Source of the DNA: Omphalotus guepiniiformis
Lineage: Eukaryota > Basidiomycota > Agaricomycetes > Agaricales > Omphalotaceae
Length of the DNA: 64,000 nucleotides
NCBI GenBank assembly: GCA_028554645.1
Contig: JAQOOI010000012.1
Location: 310,001 to 374,000, forward strand
Direction: 5' to 3'
The position numbers and the translations under genes were made by a program. Within the stretch, counting starts at the first letter, position 1, and each line of letters opens with the position of its first letter. Below, one piece after another: positions 13,141 through 24,673 of the stretch. The notes under the pieces are model-generated. The model saw only the letters and a program-made list of their open reading frames with translations, had not been told where the DNA came from and did no database searches.

Positions 13141-14559
13141 TCAGAGACATTGAGAGTAATATGCTATTACGGGGCACAAGTCAGCTCAATCGCACAATGG
13201 AAGGAAGAACTTACAGTTCACCACAGTACATGTGAACGGTGATTCACTATTACATGACATTAAAAAATTCAGTCTCCAAACCCAAACCCAAACATCAAAA
13301 ACCTACCAGACAGTTGGCCCAGTGAACCCAGTTCCACCGCACTGCGCATACTGAGCTGCACCTCCTGTCGGTGCCGCCACCGGTGCGGACGTTGCAGATG
13401 ACGCGGAAGAGCTTGGAGCTGCAGGGGCACTCGCAGATGAAGAAGCGCCCTGTGATTTTTTTCGAAGCAGAAAAAGGCGTTTAATTAGTCATTTTTGGAG
13501 GGAGGAATTGCCACTCACGCTAGATCCGTACAAAGGAGGTCCGGGAATAACATAAGTCGTTTCGGTCTGAGCAGCATTTGAGTAGACATCGATGGTCACT
13601 AGCGCAGCATATCTTCAGCTGAGCCGCACAAAAGTTCGTTCGGGGGAAAAGAAATCTTACATCCGGGGTCACTGTTCGAGTACGCGCCAGGGAAAGTGAC
13701 AAGTTCAGCTGCGGTTGGCGCCAGTGATCCTCCACCGGTAACCGTGAGTTGTGCGCATTCGGGGTAGAATTGCTAATGAAATCAGGATCTTAGCTGAGTA
13801 ATCTCTCCGAGTCGAGAGTAACACTGACCGCTGGCAAAGAATGAAGAGCGATTGTCTCGAACCGGATGAGGTATGGGCCACTTGGAATGGTAGCAGGGAT
13901 AGTAGTCGTCCAAGAAGAGTTATCAGCGATCATCTCTCCATCAGCCCAGACACCACTGTATACAGTTCCGTTTATCAATCCACCCTGGTCGATCTTGAAC
14001 TATATATTGACCAAGAGTCAGTGAGTTTTAAAAGCGTAGTTCGGTTGGTACTACTTACCCATTCAAGAGTGTTAGAGTTCACTCCAGTACATGTCGATCC
14101 TCCGCATTGTGCCATGTAGACGAGCTGAGGAAGTGAAGTCAAAATCAGTTTAGCGAGTCCCCGACAACACCACGACGGAAGCAGATAAGATTACCATCGG
14201 ACCAATTGGGTGTGGCCAAGGGTTGTTCCAGTACGCTGTAATCTCCGAACCCGCCGCGACTGTTGCAGTGAGTTGAAGAGCCGAGGAAGTTCCATCATCA
14301 TTACACGCGAGCTGTGGGTCCGTGGCATCCTGGATTGGGTTGCTGAATGCCAGTCAGGTCACAGAAACTGAACGATACAGAAGTAGTATCTAGCTTACTA
14401 GGTCGACCAAGGGCGGATAATAGAAGACTGTCCGACAGGAGTATCGTAAGGCTGCCAACCGCTGTACCAGTTTCCACCGTTAGAAATAGCGAGGACACCA
14501 CCGTGGGCCAACACAGTTGGGATGGCCATGAGGGCGACAGCGATAATCTGAGTCAACAT
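13141..14559 (-). CDS. AA9 lytic polysaccharide monooxygenase with C-terminal CBM1
   Basis: Nine exons give about 311 residues. An 18-residue signal peptide ([18 protein letters not shown]) is followed directly by His, the N-terminal histidine-brace residue (HGGVLAIS). The second copper-binding His lies in [10 protein letters not shown], and the axial Tyr lies in the QFYPECAQL motif typical of AA9. The enzyme oxidatively cleaves cellulose or hemicellulose outside the cell. A Ser/Ala/Pro-rich linker ([16 protein letters not shown]) leads to a family-1 carbohydrate-binding module: [12 protein letters not shown], then CTVVNSYYSQCL at the end, split over three small exons. Introns are 49-69 nt, all GT-AG. 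Exon ends may be off by one base. Nothing suggests a defect. Confidence 0.95.
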
Positions 14560-14640
14560 TTTTCTTCTTTTGCACAAAGGTAGTCTGTTGGGCGAGATAT
14601 TGGTTTGGAGAACTGACGACTGCAGAACTTGAACGTACAG

Positions 14641-14647
14641 TTTTATA
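14641..14647 (-). promoter_or_regulatory. TATA box of the AA9 gene
   Basis: TATAAAA on the minus strand, about 82 bases upstream of the ATG at 14559, a usual distance for a strongly regulated fungal gene. Confidence 0.55.
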
Positions 14648-14659
14648 CCATGTCCGCAC

Positions 14660-15701
14660 CGAATGAGAATAGCCTGAGAGCACGAGATTCATACACCAGT
14701 GACCAACTAACTAATCCAGGCACGTAGAAGGAGGAGTTGTAGGTCCTAAAATAAGTTGAATTTTGCCTTTGTTGAAACTTTTATGTGTCTGATTTTCGCA
14801 CCATTACGTTTGGATAGAATTGAAGGATCCTACTCCTACTATGTACATAGCCAGGTCGAATCCGAACACCTGGTGCATAAACGGATGCCGGTTCCTGCCC
14901 ACGAAAATAGAACCGAAGAAATTTCGGAAGAGCCAGCGAGTAAAGTTCGGAACCGACAGCAGACGGCCTCCTTTGTCACTAAAAATAGTCTTCTGCACGA
15001 GTTGAATTCGTTCAACGCAATTTTGAGACTGTGGATGCCTTGAAAGCCACAAAGGAGATCATATGAGGCTGGAAATCAACAAGTTTGGCGTGTTTGACCA
15101 GTTTCATGACCTTGCAAGAGCAATAACGACGAGACCCAAGTACAGGGAGAGAAGAAACCCAAAATGTTTTGTACACTTAGGCGACCGATGGGTAAACTTC
15201 GCTTTGGCTAATTCTCGCTTTGGCTATGTACATCATTTTGTTGTAAGCCGCAGAATCTCCGTAGTAGAGTGTGTAAAATACACACCTTGGATCATATGTC
15301 CAACCCGGAACTTCCACTTGACACAGCCTAGTAGGTTTTTGTCCTATGTACAGATCCTCCGGCGTGGCACGCTCCTTGCCAAATCATGAGTTGAACTTCA
15401 GGTGGCCACGAGGAGTCTCATACGAGTTCCAGCGTCATCGTCGTGGAGCATAGTTAATCCATGAGCCTCAGACCGTGCAGCAGTAGGTTGATTTTTCGTG
15501 AAAAAGATTGAAAGTACATGTTGGGTAAGGACATTATTTAAATCGACATGAAACTAAATCTTCACGTGGTTACTGATTACTAACTAATTTTGAGCGCTAT
15601 TGCCAGTATGTGCCGCTTGGTTTCAATTGTCCCATAACAAATTTACCTCTCGTAGTAAAACAGCTTGATGTGAAGTGACAAAAAAACATGCGATCCCGAA
15701 G
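14660..15701. other. Intergenic, no gene seen
   Basis: About 1 kb between the AA9 promoter and tRNA-Leu. ORFs up to about 108 codons show no recognisable motif or splice continuation. Confidence 0.5.
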
Positions 15702-15805
15702 TGAAGAGAGTGGGATTCGAACCCACGCCCCGAAAGACCAGATTTAGTGAGCATCCGATGCCCTGATCCTTAGTCTGGCGCCTTAGACCGCTCGGCCATC
15801 TCTCC
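15702..15805 (-). tRNA. tRNA-Leu (AAG), intron-containing
   Basis: Minus strand: acceptor GGAGAGA pairs with TCTCTTC (one G-T), A73. D-arm GGCC...GGTCTAAGGC, T-arm GTGGG-TTCGAAT-CCCAC, and a long variable arm as in tRNA-Leu. The anticodon stem CCAGA/TCTGG closes a loop starting CTAAGG, so the anticodon is AAG. A ~24-base intron sits after the base 3' of the anticodon. Confidence 0.88.
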
Positions 15806-16096
15806 AGTGTTCTCGATGTACGACGATGTACTCACGAGCGCGGAGGCAGGAAACTACAGCTGTAGACGGAGAAATCGACACGGGATCAGTATAGCCAGCA
15901 CGCAATCGAGGACCATCAGAGACACAGCAGCGTGTAGAGCGACAACATTGACTGACCAGTATACTAGTATCTGCAACTCTTCTGACTCTACTGCAACATC
16001 CTCCGCACTTATTTCCAGTTTGACGGAGGTTCAAGAATGGGAACATGTGCAGGTAATGGGTCGATGGAAATTTTCTTCGGCGCTAGTGTCACTCTA

Positions 16097-17539
16097 TCAT
16101 ATGCAGTCATCAGCATAGAGACAGAAACGCAGGGATGAAATCTGTACGAACCCTCTTGTCATGACCACTCTTCCTTGTAGTCCCTGCCCCAAAAGCATTT
16201 TCAGTCGCTCCATATCCTCGCCATGGTCACATTCCACGAGCTCGATCTCTATATGTTTCAACGATGACGCCTGGAATACGCCTGTACTAGAAAATGGAGC
16301 TTTCGTGCATCGAGACTCAATCATGTCGCTCAATAGACCATCAGAAGATTTGATACAACGTAGAAATTTGACATTCTCCAAGTGGGGGCATAGTAGTTCC
16401 TCCCCAGATTCCAAGTTCCACGTTAGGCGTTTCAACACCGAGTCAGCTATGAGGTGGCCCCTTGAAGTGGGATCTCGCGGAGCAGAAACTGAAAGCGTGG
16501 TCAAAGATGAGGAGACGCATTGCAGGCAATTCTCGAGGACACGCTCTTGTAGAACGACAGCCCTGAGCACGAGGGTGGACAGAAGACACGCAGAGCGATC
16601 AAGAAGAGCGAACAGTCCTTCGTCTGATGACCATCGTCTAGCGTGCAGCATGTATACTTCTAAATGCTGGAGTTTAGGCAGTATTAGGCGATCAAGCAAT
16701 TCGACAAGTTTGACCCTGGATGTGAGAGAAAGCACTCGAAGCTGTGGTACACAGATCTGAGGATGTAGCGATTCCAAAGACGTGTGTATGCCAGTCAAAT
16801 GACACTCCGAAAGGTTAAGTGCGCCATGCAAGATTTTAAGGCATGACGATATGGAGATAGTAGATTCTAGACGGAGGAAAGTGATCTGGTTCCAAGGTGC
16901 TGATAATAAATGAGTCAGCGCTCCTCCGCCGTAACAGGCGAAACGAATCAAAGGCGGAGAGGAGTGTAGAAGTTCGGATAACCAGAGGTAATAGGTGGGT
17001 ATCAGTTGAGGCTGTCCATTGTGTCGAGAATGAGGTTCAAATGAACGTATTTCTAGATCAGCAATCGTAGCTGTGTGTGGAAGATCCTCAAGGAGAAAGG
17101 GAAAGACAGCTGTATGTGGAATCTCGCTAAGATCGAGATAAACGTGCTTCCAACGTGATACGTGGTTAACAAGGACTTTCAAAGGCTTGAAAAGATCTGT
17201 TGAATGCATGAAGTCATCCTCGTCGAAAGTATTTGGACCACGATAAATCATAGAAAAGGACAGCGGATAATTTCCAGAACGGAAGAGCCATAGATCCAGA
17301 ATACGGAGTGAGGGCCTGCACGACTTGTGGGAGAAGACGATATTGAAGGATGACCAAAGTTGTGGTAAACACACGACGATATCTCTCCAGCTAGAGCAGG
17401 TAAGAGACAAATTGAACGGTGCTTCTGTTTTCGAGCTATACACAGAGTTATCGTGGTAGCAATATAAGAATATTTGTTCCAGAACTTCTGGAGGGATTCT
17501 GTATACGGCGGGTTGCTGTTCAAAAGGCACCGAATCCAT
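16097..17539 (-). CDS. F-box protein, head-to-head copy A
   Basis: A single-exon gene of 480 residues. Near the start, YRIPPEVLEQIFLYCY, then LSLTCSSWRDIVVCLPQLWSS match the F-box motif (an L/I-P-x-E-x-L-x-x-I start and the C-x-x-W-R...P-x-L-W end). F-box proteins link substrates to SCF ubiquitin ligases through Skp1. The remainder is leucine-rich with repeated LxxL segments, as in the expanded Agaricomycete F-box families. The ATG at 17539 follows a non-ATG codon stretch and gives MDSVPFEQQPAVYR. The substrate is unknown. Confidence 0.82.
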   Translation of the reverse strand: MDSVPFEQQPAVYRIPPEVLEQIFLYCYHDNSVYSSKTEAPFNLSLTCSSWRDIVVCLPQLWSSFNIVFSHKSCRPSLRILDLWLFRSGNYPLSFSMIYRGPNTFDEDDFMHSTDLFKPLKVLVNHVSRWKHVYLDLSEIPHTAVFPFLLEDLPHTATIADLEIRSFEPHSRHNGQPQLIPTYYLWLSELLHSSPPLIRFACYGGGALTHLLSAPWNQITFLRLESTISISSCLKILHGALNLSECHLTGIHTSLESLHPQICVPQLRVLSLTSRVKLVELLDRLILPKLQHLEVYMLHARRWSSDEGLFALLDRSACLLSTLVLRAVVLQERVLENCLQCVSSSLTTLSVSAPRDPTSRGHLIADSVLKRLTWNLESGEELLCPHLENVKFLRCIKSSDGLLSDMIESRCTKAPFSSTGVFQASSLKHIEIELVECDHGEDMERLKMLLGQGLQGRVVMTRGFVQISSLRFCLYADDCI

Positions 17540-18025
17540 TGGCAAGCACCCTCTTGCAATTGGTATTGATTGAGTCTAATCTTCTGCATTTATATGAGTG
17601 CTTCAAGATAACATGAAGATGTACTTGCGCTCACCACTTGAAATGCGGGGTGGATGTGCGGAGGTAACAACAAATAAACTCACTGACTCAAGCTTAAATT
17701 GAAACCCGCGGCATCGGCCTCGGCATTGACAGACCCAACGTTCAACCCACTTTCAACCCAAGCGACCACTCGAAACTCGGGACCTTGGATCAGTTTTTCA
17801 CTATGGGATTGGCCGACAGTGGATTTATTTGCGTAAAGGATCTGTATACGCCGCAGTTCTCCATAAATGGCGAAGTGAAACAGGGATGCGGTGTGTAAGG
17901 ACCTTTAAGTGAGCACCAGCTTGTCTCAGTGTTGAATCTCATGTCTTTTCATCCTCGTCTTCTCTTTTCCTGTGAGTCTCTTTGAAGTTTGGTAATTTGA
18001 GAGACTAACCGTCAGCTTAGGCTTC
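17540..18025. promoter_or_regulatory. Shared divergent promoter region of the two F-box genes
   Basis: The 486 bases separate two oppositely transcribed F-box genes and must hold both promoters. I see no clear TATA box. A T/C-rich stretch near 17942-17970 precedes the plus-strand gene. Confidence 0.4.
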
Positions 18026-19429
18026 ATGACATTTGTGGGATTCCGCCTTCATCAGCTTGTCGAGCTATTCGAATATGCGCGGAAGTCGAAGACTGGGTCT
18101 ATGCGGTCAGCGTTGGCAGATGCAAACAACCCTGGATGCATTGAATCTGAAACCATCGTTCCTGCAATACATCGTCTACCTGCGGAGTTGGTCGCCGAAG
18201 TACTCCTCCAACTAATCAGGACTTCTCAATTAGACATTGTGAACCAACGTCACGGCATCTGGGTGCTATCCAACACTTGTTCCCGATGGCGTTCCATAGT
18301 CCATTCCTCGCCGACTCTCTGGAGTACCATTATTATTAGGGAATCGGGCTGTGAACTCCATCCTCAGGCTCAATCAGGCGACTCGGACTGTAGTTGTGAA
18401 GTCTATCCTCAGGCTCACTTCATCTTAGAACTTTTCCTTACGCGATCTGGATCCTGTCCTCTGTCGGTGGAGTACTATTCTGCTAGTTGCAGCCACAGTC
18501 TCCTATCAATGCTAGCTAGATATTCATATCGCTGGAAGAAAGTCACATTGCACATGCGGAACAGCCTATACTTGAGTCTCAATGGCGCGATAGGGCAACT
18601 GCCGCTTCTTGAAGAGTTGCAACTTTATTTCACCTCCCACTATTCCCATTCGAGGAATTTGCATGTAGATGCATTTCAAAACGCGCCCCGACTTCGCGCA
18701 TTGAGACTGTTAAACTGGCCTTACAACCCTGCCCAATCCCTATCTTGTCCTTGGTATCAGCTCACTTCATACTCCAACTCGAGTCCGGAAGGACTCGAAG
18801 ATGTTCTCGTGCGAATGCCAAACCTCGTTAACCTACAAGTCAACGGCTACGTCGCGCATCCTTCCAAAGCTATCCTCATATTACCCCACTTGCGTCAGCT
18901 CATCGTCCGCGCTGATACAATGCCTGCATTTCACCGGGTAGTCATGCCTAACCTCGAAGAGTTGAGTCTCTTACACACACGCTATATATCGACATGCCGG
19001 CTCCTCTGGATTTTATGTTACGCGGAGCCACGATATTTGCAAGCACTATCCATCGATTACCTCGGAGAGGGTCTTATATGTCCGCTTCTCTCGTTCCTGC
19101 GCAGTTGCCCTACACTCAGGACCATCACTATCACATCTTGGTCTCCGGCGCAGATGGCGCGGGTTTTAGACGTACTCACTATCTCGTCTGATGAGAAAAC
19201 GTCTTGCGTAGCACCAAGGCTGGAGGTGATAGACTTTCGAAGCTGTATGGCCCTTCTCTTCCTTCCTTTCCTCGAGATGGTTGAGTCGAGGTGGCGACCG
19301 AATCTGCCATTGTCTGTGTCTCCTCTTCGCAAGGTCAACATTCACTTGTCAGCAACGTCGAGTACTTCGATCCTGTTTCCACGTCTCGAGGTTCTGAAGC
19401 GCGAAGGCTTAGATATTTCTTTGCGATGA
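18026..19429 (+). CDS. F-box protein, head-to-head copy B
   Basis: Single exon, 467 residues. The F-box lies at about residues 48-95: IHRLPAELVAEVLLQLI, then LSNTCSRWRSIVHSSPTLWST. The next part (FLTRSGSCPLSVEYY) parallels FRSGNYPLSFSMIY of the divergent neighbour, so the two are old paralogs. The C-terminal part is leucine-rich and ends in short repeated LPxLRxL/LPNLEEL segments. The first 45 residues before the F-box have no visible domain, and an internal start is possible. Probable SCF substrate adaptor of unknown target. Confidence 0.82.
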   Translation: MTFVGFRLHQLVELFEYARKSKTGSMRSALADANNPGCIESETIVPAIHRLPAELVAEVLLQLIRTSQLDIVNQRHGIWVLSNTCSRWRSIVHSSPTLWSTIIIRESGCELHPQAQSGDSDCSCEVYPQAHFILELFLTRSGSCPLSVEYYSASCSHSLLSMLARYSYRWKKVTLHMRNSLYLSLNGAIGQLPLLEELQLYFTSHYSHSRNLHVDAFQNAPRLRALRLLNWPYNPAQSLSCPWYQLTSYSNSSPEGLEDVLVRMPNLVNLQVNGYVAHPSKAILILPHLRQLIVRADTMPAFHRVVMPNLEELSLLHTRYISTCRLLWILCYAEPRYLQALSIDYLGEGLICPLLSFLRSCPTLRTITITSWSPAQMARVLDVLTISSDEKTSCVAPRLEVIDFRSCMALLFLPFLEMVESRWRPNLPLSVSPLRKVNIHLSATSSTSILFPRLEVLKREGLDISLR

Positions 19430-19859
19430 TGATGTATCGCAGTTTTATCTACTCAATACGATACTAGTATTGTAATGGTCTACTGTTAAATATCCCTAAT
19501 GTAAAATTTACGTTGCTCTTTTTTGTACTAATGCTATATTTCAGACCCGACTGAGCTTTGAAATTCACCCAATAACTTTAAAGTGAATATGTTACAAATA
19601 TTTATTATATATAATTCGTTTACCCTCACGAATAAAAGAGAAAGAAAAAAAAAAGGCAGCATTGCGAAAAAGAGACGATTCCATGTTTGGTTTGAAAATG
19701 CGAGCAAAGCAACTAGGGGGAGAAAACTAGAACGAACGAAAGTACTTAAGCAATAGAGATGTATGATGTGATAAAACAAAAACAGCCAGACCAACAAAAT
19801 CCACTGGAAAGTGATTTAGTAAATAATATTGCGTTCTAAGAAAGTAATAACGAAAGATG
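19430..19859. other. Convergent 3' region
   Basis: About 430 A+T-rich bases between two converging genes, holding their 3' ends. AATAAA-like strings occur (for example near 19633). No gene seen. Confidence 0.5.
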
Positions 19860-22800
19860 CTAAGGTACTGCAGGTATCTGTCTGCGAGTTTCTGTCGAAT
19901 TATGATTGAGTGAAGCTGAACCTTTATACGAACGTTTCGTAGAGTGTCTAGATAATGGAACAGGAGCTGTGACTGTTGTAAAAGCTTCCTGTACTTGTAT
20001 CTGCGGATGGCCCGGACCAACAACGGCAGAAAAATGTCTTGAGAGAGTAGCTTGACTGCTGGTCCGGCCATGACCTATAGGTAGCTCCCGAGCAAGAGAA
20101 GATGGCATGGTTTGTGGTACCGAAGGGAATGCATCAAAAATCTCCTTGTCAAATAGAGGTGATAAAGGGGCAGATCCAGTGGAAGACGTCGACATCCACG
20201 AGGTTGGGCGAGGAGGAGTGGCATGAAGGTTTGAAGGGTCAGGACCATCAAAGGAAGGGTTTGTTGGGGGAGGAATTTCAGGTGTTGGATACAGCTCTGG
20301 CTGTTCAATTGAGGGTATAACAAAATCGTGCACAGAAGGGGATGGGGGCAGGACGGCGGAAGGAATCGAAGGCAGGGGCTCAAATACAGACTGGACAGCC
20401 AGTCGGTCTATAATTCAAAAAACACATCAACACTTCATCGAGCCACGATAGAATATATCCCACTCACCCGTACTCTCAACAGAGCTAGCAACACTCGCCC
20501 CAGACTTTGTCCTCCTCCTCTGGAACATCTTCTCCGCAAACGACGCCGCGCGACTCATACTCCCTCCACTCTTCTTCGGCGATCCCTCACGCGGCCACGC
20601 AACCCCCGTACCCACTACATACGCGCCTGATCGCGATCCTGATCGAGTTCTCGTCCTGGTTTCAAGCAAAGTCCCTGAGCTAATGAAATCTGGGCTGTTA
20701 TCCGGAGGAGTGACCACCGCCACAGAATCCTCTGATGAGATCTCGGAGGACGTCGAAACGCTATGACGCGGGTACGCACCATGCGATCTCGATGAACTAG
20801 CTAATCTCTTAAACCCAGACAAATATTTTCGTGGTGATTTTGGGGGCGGAGTCGGTGGTACATCGTCAGAGTACGTCTTTGATGTCGTCAAGGACGGTAC
20901 AGGTGGTGGAGGCTCCCTAACACTCGGTACTGGTGGTAAAGAAAGAGAAGGCTGGGAACTGGAAGTGAGATACATAGACTTGGCCCGTCCAACATCCTTA
21001 GTTTCAGGTAATTGAGGAGTCGATTCAGAACTTATTCTAGGCATCGGGTCCTTCTGGTTGGCTGATTTGCTCCTAGAAAGCGGATTACGAATGCTCAATC
21101 TAGGTTTCCGGGAAGACTCTTCACTGATACGTTCCTTCCCACTTTTTGTGGAATTCGAACGCTTCCGCACATGTCGCTGCTGCTCCGGTGGCGGTGGCTC
21201 CCTCGGTGGCATTGGATGTTCTCTGATCTCTGGGGGTGCAGTTTTAGGAGCAGGCGGGACAATATGGTCTTTGGAACGTTCACTAGGCAGGTCCCCATCC
21301 ATAAGTTTCTGCTCCAACAACGTCGCCTGAGCCATCAACATCGCCAAATCGCCAAAACCGGGACTCGTCGGAGGCTCAGCAGAACCTCCCTTCCCTCTCG
21401 ACGCCTGTGGTGTTTCCGGCACATTCTTCGCTGCTCTGGGTAATGTAAAAGAACCGTAAGCAGGGACATCCCGAACCTTGCTATGAACGACGGCAGAGAA
21501 TGTGCTCGCTTTATTTGATTGCCCATGACCCAGAGTGACCATCCCAAACTCGCTTGTATCAGTGCTCTGAGAATTTGAGGCATGAGGAACCGGGAACGGC
21601 ACGTGTCCCGAAGAGGGTGTAGCAGGAGACTCCGGCGCACCCGAAGGGCGAGGAGGTATGAAAATAGCTCGACCAGAAATCGGAGATATACGATGAGCAG
21701 TTTCTAGATATCCCGGGCTAGATTCGCCCAGGCTACTTTGCGACATGAAAGAATTCTGCGACAAGGAGGAAGTTCGAATGGGTGGAGTAAAAAGGTTGTC
21801 GTCTTCGACTGCTGCGGCAGACGCCATTCCAGCAGCCTCATACTCTAACGAACGTTTGTTCTCGGCTTCTGGCTCGTCGTATGCTAAGCGAGCAAGAGAA
21901 GAAGCAGGTGAAGATACTTGGGGTAGAGTGTTGTTCGTAGACAATGTATCCGGAGAGCTCCCTTGAACGTTGATATGATGCTCGTCATGAGGTTCTTCCG
22001 CTGAAATCTGAGGCGGTGTGTCTACAACAGGACTGGCAGTGGCCGATGGTGCCTCCAAATCGTCGGGTTGGGGTTTTGAAGCCTCCAAAGGTAATTCGGC
22101 AGGATCATTATGAACAACAGACCCACTCGCTCCAACCACAGGCTCTGAGGTGGCGGGGGGAGAGGTAACAGGGACAGCGACGGGGGGCGTCACAGAATCA
22201 TCCTTAGACTGGGCGAGGACGGAGACGGCAGAATCTTCCGTAGACTCGACAGGAGCGTCTTCAATTACATTCTCATAAATAACTTCACTGCTGACAGGAG
22301 GAGACGAAGGCGGTGAGTCGAGGTGATTAGTCTGCTCTGATGACTGGACATCGACACTGCCCACGGCGTAATCGCTATCGGCAGAAGTATCCTGTTTAGC
22401 TTGAGACACGTCCTGTAATGCACCATTCAATGAGAAGCATATCCAGAGGGGACAAGGATGGACGAACCACTTCAGAAGATCCTGATTCTTCCACCACCAC
22501 AAATTCCGGCTCAGTCGGGTCTACAGCCTATCATATAATGAGTTTCCGAGTTAACAAGATGATACCAACACATACCGCATCAAAAAGGTCATCCTCCGCA
22601 GCCTCAGGCTCTTCTACCACGATCACCGGACTCGGCGTAGCATCCAACAACGTCGAGAACCTTCGATTAGCGACAATATGCGGAGGCGAAGGCGACATCG
22701 AACCCTCTCTCGAACGAGGGTCATAAACACTCTGACTCTCCGCCTCAGCCTTCCTAGCAATATCCATCGCAGTAGCAAACTGTGTACCTCTCCTACCCGT

Positions 22801-23420
22801 ATCAATAACCTTTGGGAGCCCAAAATTCTGAATACCATCAGGAAGTTCAGGGAGCGGTGGTGGCGGTGACAAAGAACGAAAAGAAGCCTCCAACCGCGGG
22901 GAGCCAACAACAGAACCGGGGAGCGAAACATCCGTGTAGTCATCGAAATCAACACCGGAAAGTGAAGTCCGTCGAGAGAACTGTAGAGGCGAAGCAGACC
23001 TTCCAATGCTACCGCCAGTGACTTGAGGTCTAATAGGAGCAGGGATACGATTCCCATACAGCTCTCCTCTTCGTTTTGCTTGGCCGTTCTCTGAAGGTGG
23101 AGGGGCACCCAGACCAAAACTACCACGAGGAACCGGTACGCCGCCTTTAGATTCAAACTTCGCGATCTTCTCTCTTAGCGCGCCGATAGTCTGTTGTCCT
23201 ACATTAGCTGGCGAAGCAAAAGCAGGTGACGTGGGCCGCTGTTGATGACTTGAAAGCTCATTCTTCTGCTGCAACGCAGCGATACGCTCCTTTAGGTTCA
23301 CAGGAGGCAATTTGTTTCTCGAAGAGGAAGACCTATAAACGAGGAACAGATAAGTATGAAGTATACCACAACGACCAGCTCGCCCCAACACGAACAAAAA
23401 GCTAATTTGGCAACATACAT
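19860..23420 (-). CDS. Large Ser/Pro-rich disordered protein with split start codon
   Basis: Five exons (23420-23419, 23332-22576, 22527-22471, 22412-20468, 20407-19860) give 1102 residues. The start codon appears split by the first intron: AT at 23420-23419, then G at 23332, giving MSSSSRNKLPPVNLKERIA. Short helical motifs near the start (LKERIAALQQKN and LREKIAKFESKGGVPVPRG) are followed by long Ser/Pro/Thr-rich disordered sequence with many PPPP and basic patches (KSPRKYL, RKPRLSIRNPLSRSKS). No catalytic domain is visible. The composition suggests a phosphoregulated scaffold for the cytoskeleton or cell cortex, but that is inference. Other 5' structures with an upstream noncoding exon are possible. 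Confidence 0.75.
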
Positions 23421-24673
23421 GAATGAACGAGCGACTTTTGAACCAAAACTAGATTCTTGTTTAATTCACAGACCGACCAGCGACTGTAATTTCGGTCCTG
23501 GGATTATTCAAAGCGAAAAGGAGAGAAGCAATAGCTCGACGGCAAGTTCAGCGATTTTGCACGCTGGCAGCAATTGGGAAGAGGCAGATGGGGAGGTTCA
23601 CCGTGACCGGTTTTGTTGTTTTGATGGAGAAGAGTGCGTATATGTGAAACGAAGTCCGCCTCTTGCCCTAATGTAAATCTCATGTAAGCCTCCGTTAGGC
23701 GCTCATGAATTGACTTGACAACAAACTTGCATTTTTGGAAGGAACCATCGCGACTGAATTTGATAGGTTGTACATAACTACGAGCCTTTGTACTATATAC
23801 TCATTCTACCAGTTTTTGAAATCTACATATGGATACTACGAAGCTGAAAGACTCTTTCTAGTCGTGTATACTACTGGCCTAGCCGGCCGTCCCGAAGTAA
23901 ATTTATGTCACTCTTTCAGGGTCATTTAATTTCGAAACGGGAGTAAAATACCTCAGTACAGTAAGTCATCTAGCCTTTGTCCAACCTGTACAGCTACTGT
24001 ACAGCCTATCAAACAGATAACACCCAAGACAATGACATACAGCACTAAAAGTACTAACGTTTCATACATACAACATGCGGCATAGCAAGCACAAGTCCAA
24101 CCAGGGGGATATTTGAATCACACGGCCAACATTGAACAAGTACAAAAGGATTGACTGCCCCAGTCAGAGGACAGAGGACAGAAGTCAAAGCCTCCTACTC
24201 CCACACCCGACCCCCATCGTCGCCCCCGAGGCTGTTGTCCGTTGGCTGTTCAATAATCCAAGCAGTTGATCCGTGATGTGTTCCGTGCTCTATAATCCAT
24301 TCCAAGCGGTCCTCCCAAAAATAATCTTGAGCGCCAGGGCTCTGATACCCAGCGAGATTGAGGACGGACTATTTTGAGAGTTCGAACCTGCGAGTGATAC
24401 CACAGCAAGGCATCCCAAAAGCCCACAGATCCTCATCGAAGGACATCTTTTCTGGAGCCATATCAAACCCTCCACCAGTATTTACCCTTAACAAGCAGTT
24501 CACAACCAAACTTCAAAGCCCATTTTGATACCACTCTCCATTCCATGCACAACACTCAACAAACCCGATCATACACCCCAAGATTTGCAAACCAGAAGAA
24601 CTCGATTCAGCCTCAACCATCCCATACCTCCGCATTGGAGCCCATCTAACAAGCAACCACACCAAACCACCCC
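23421..24673. other. Intergenic with a possible kinase-like scrap
   Basis: No complete gene. On the minus strand at about 24420-24475 the reading FDMAPEKMSFDEDLWAFGM resembles the APE and D-x-W-x-x-G subdomains of protein kinases. Stops lie close downstream, and no other kinase motif was found. See findings. Confidence 0.4.
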
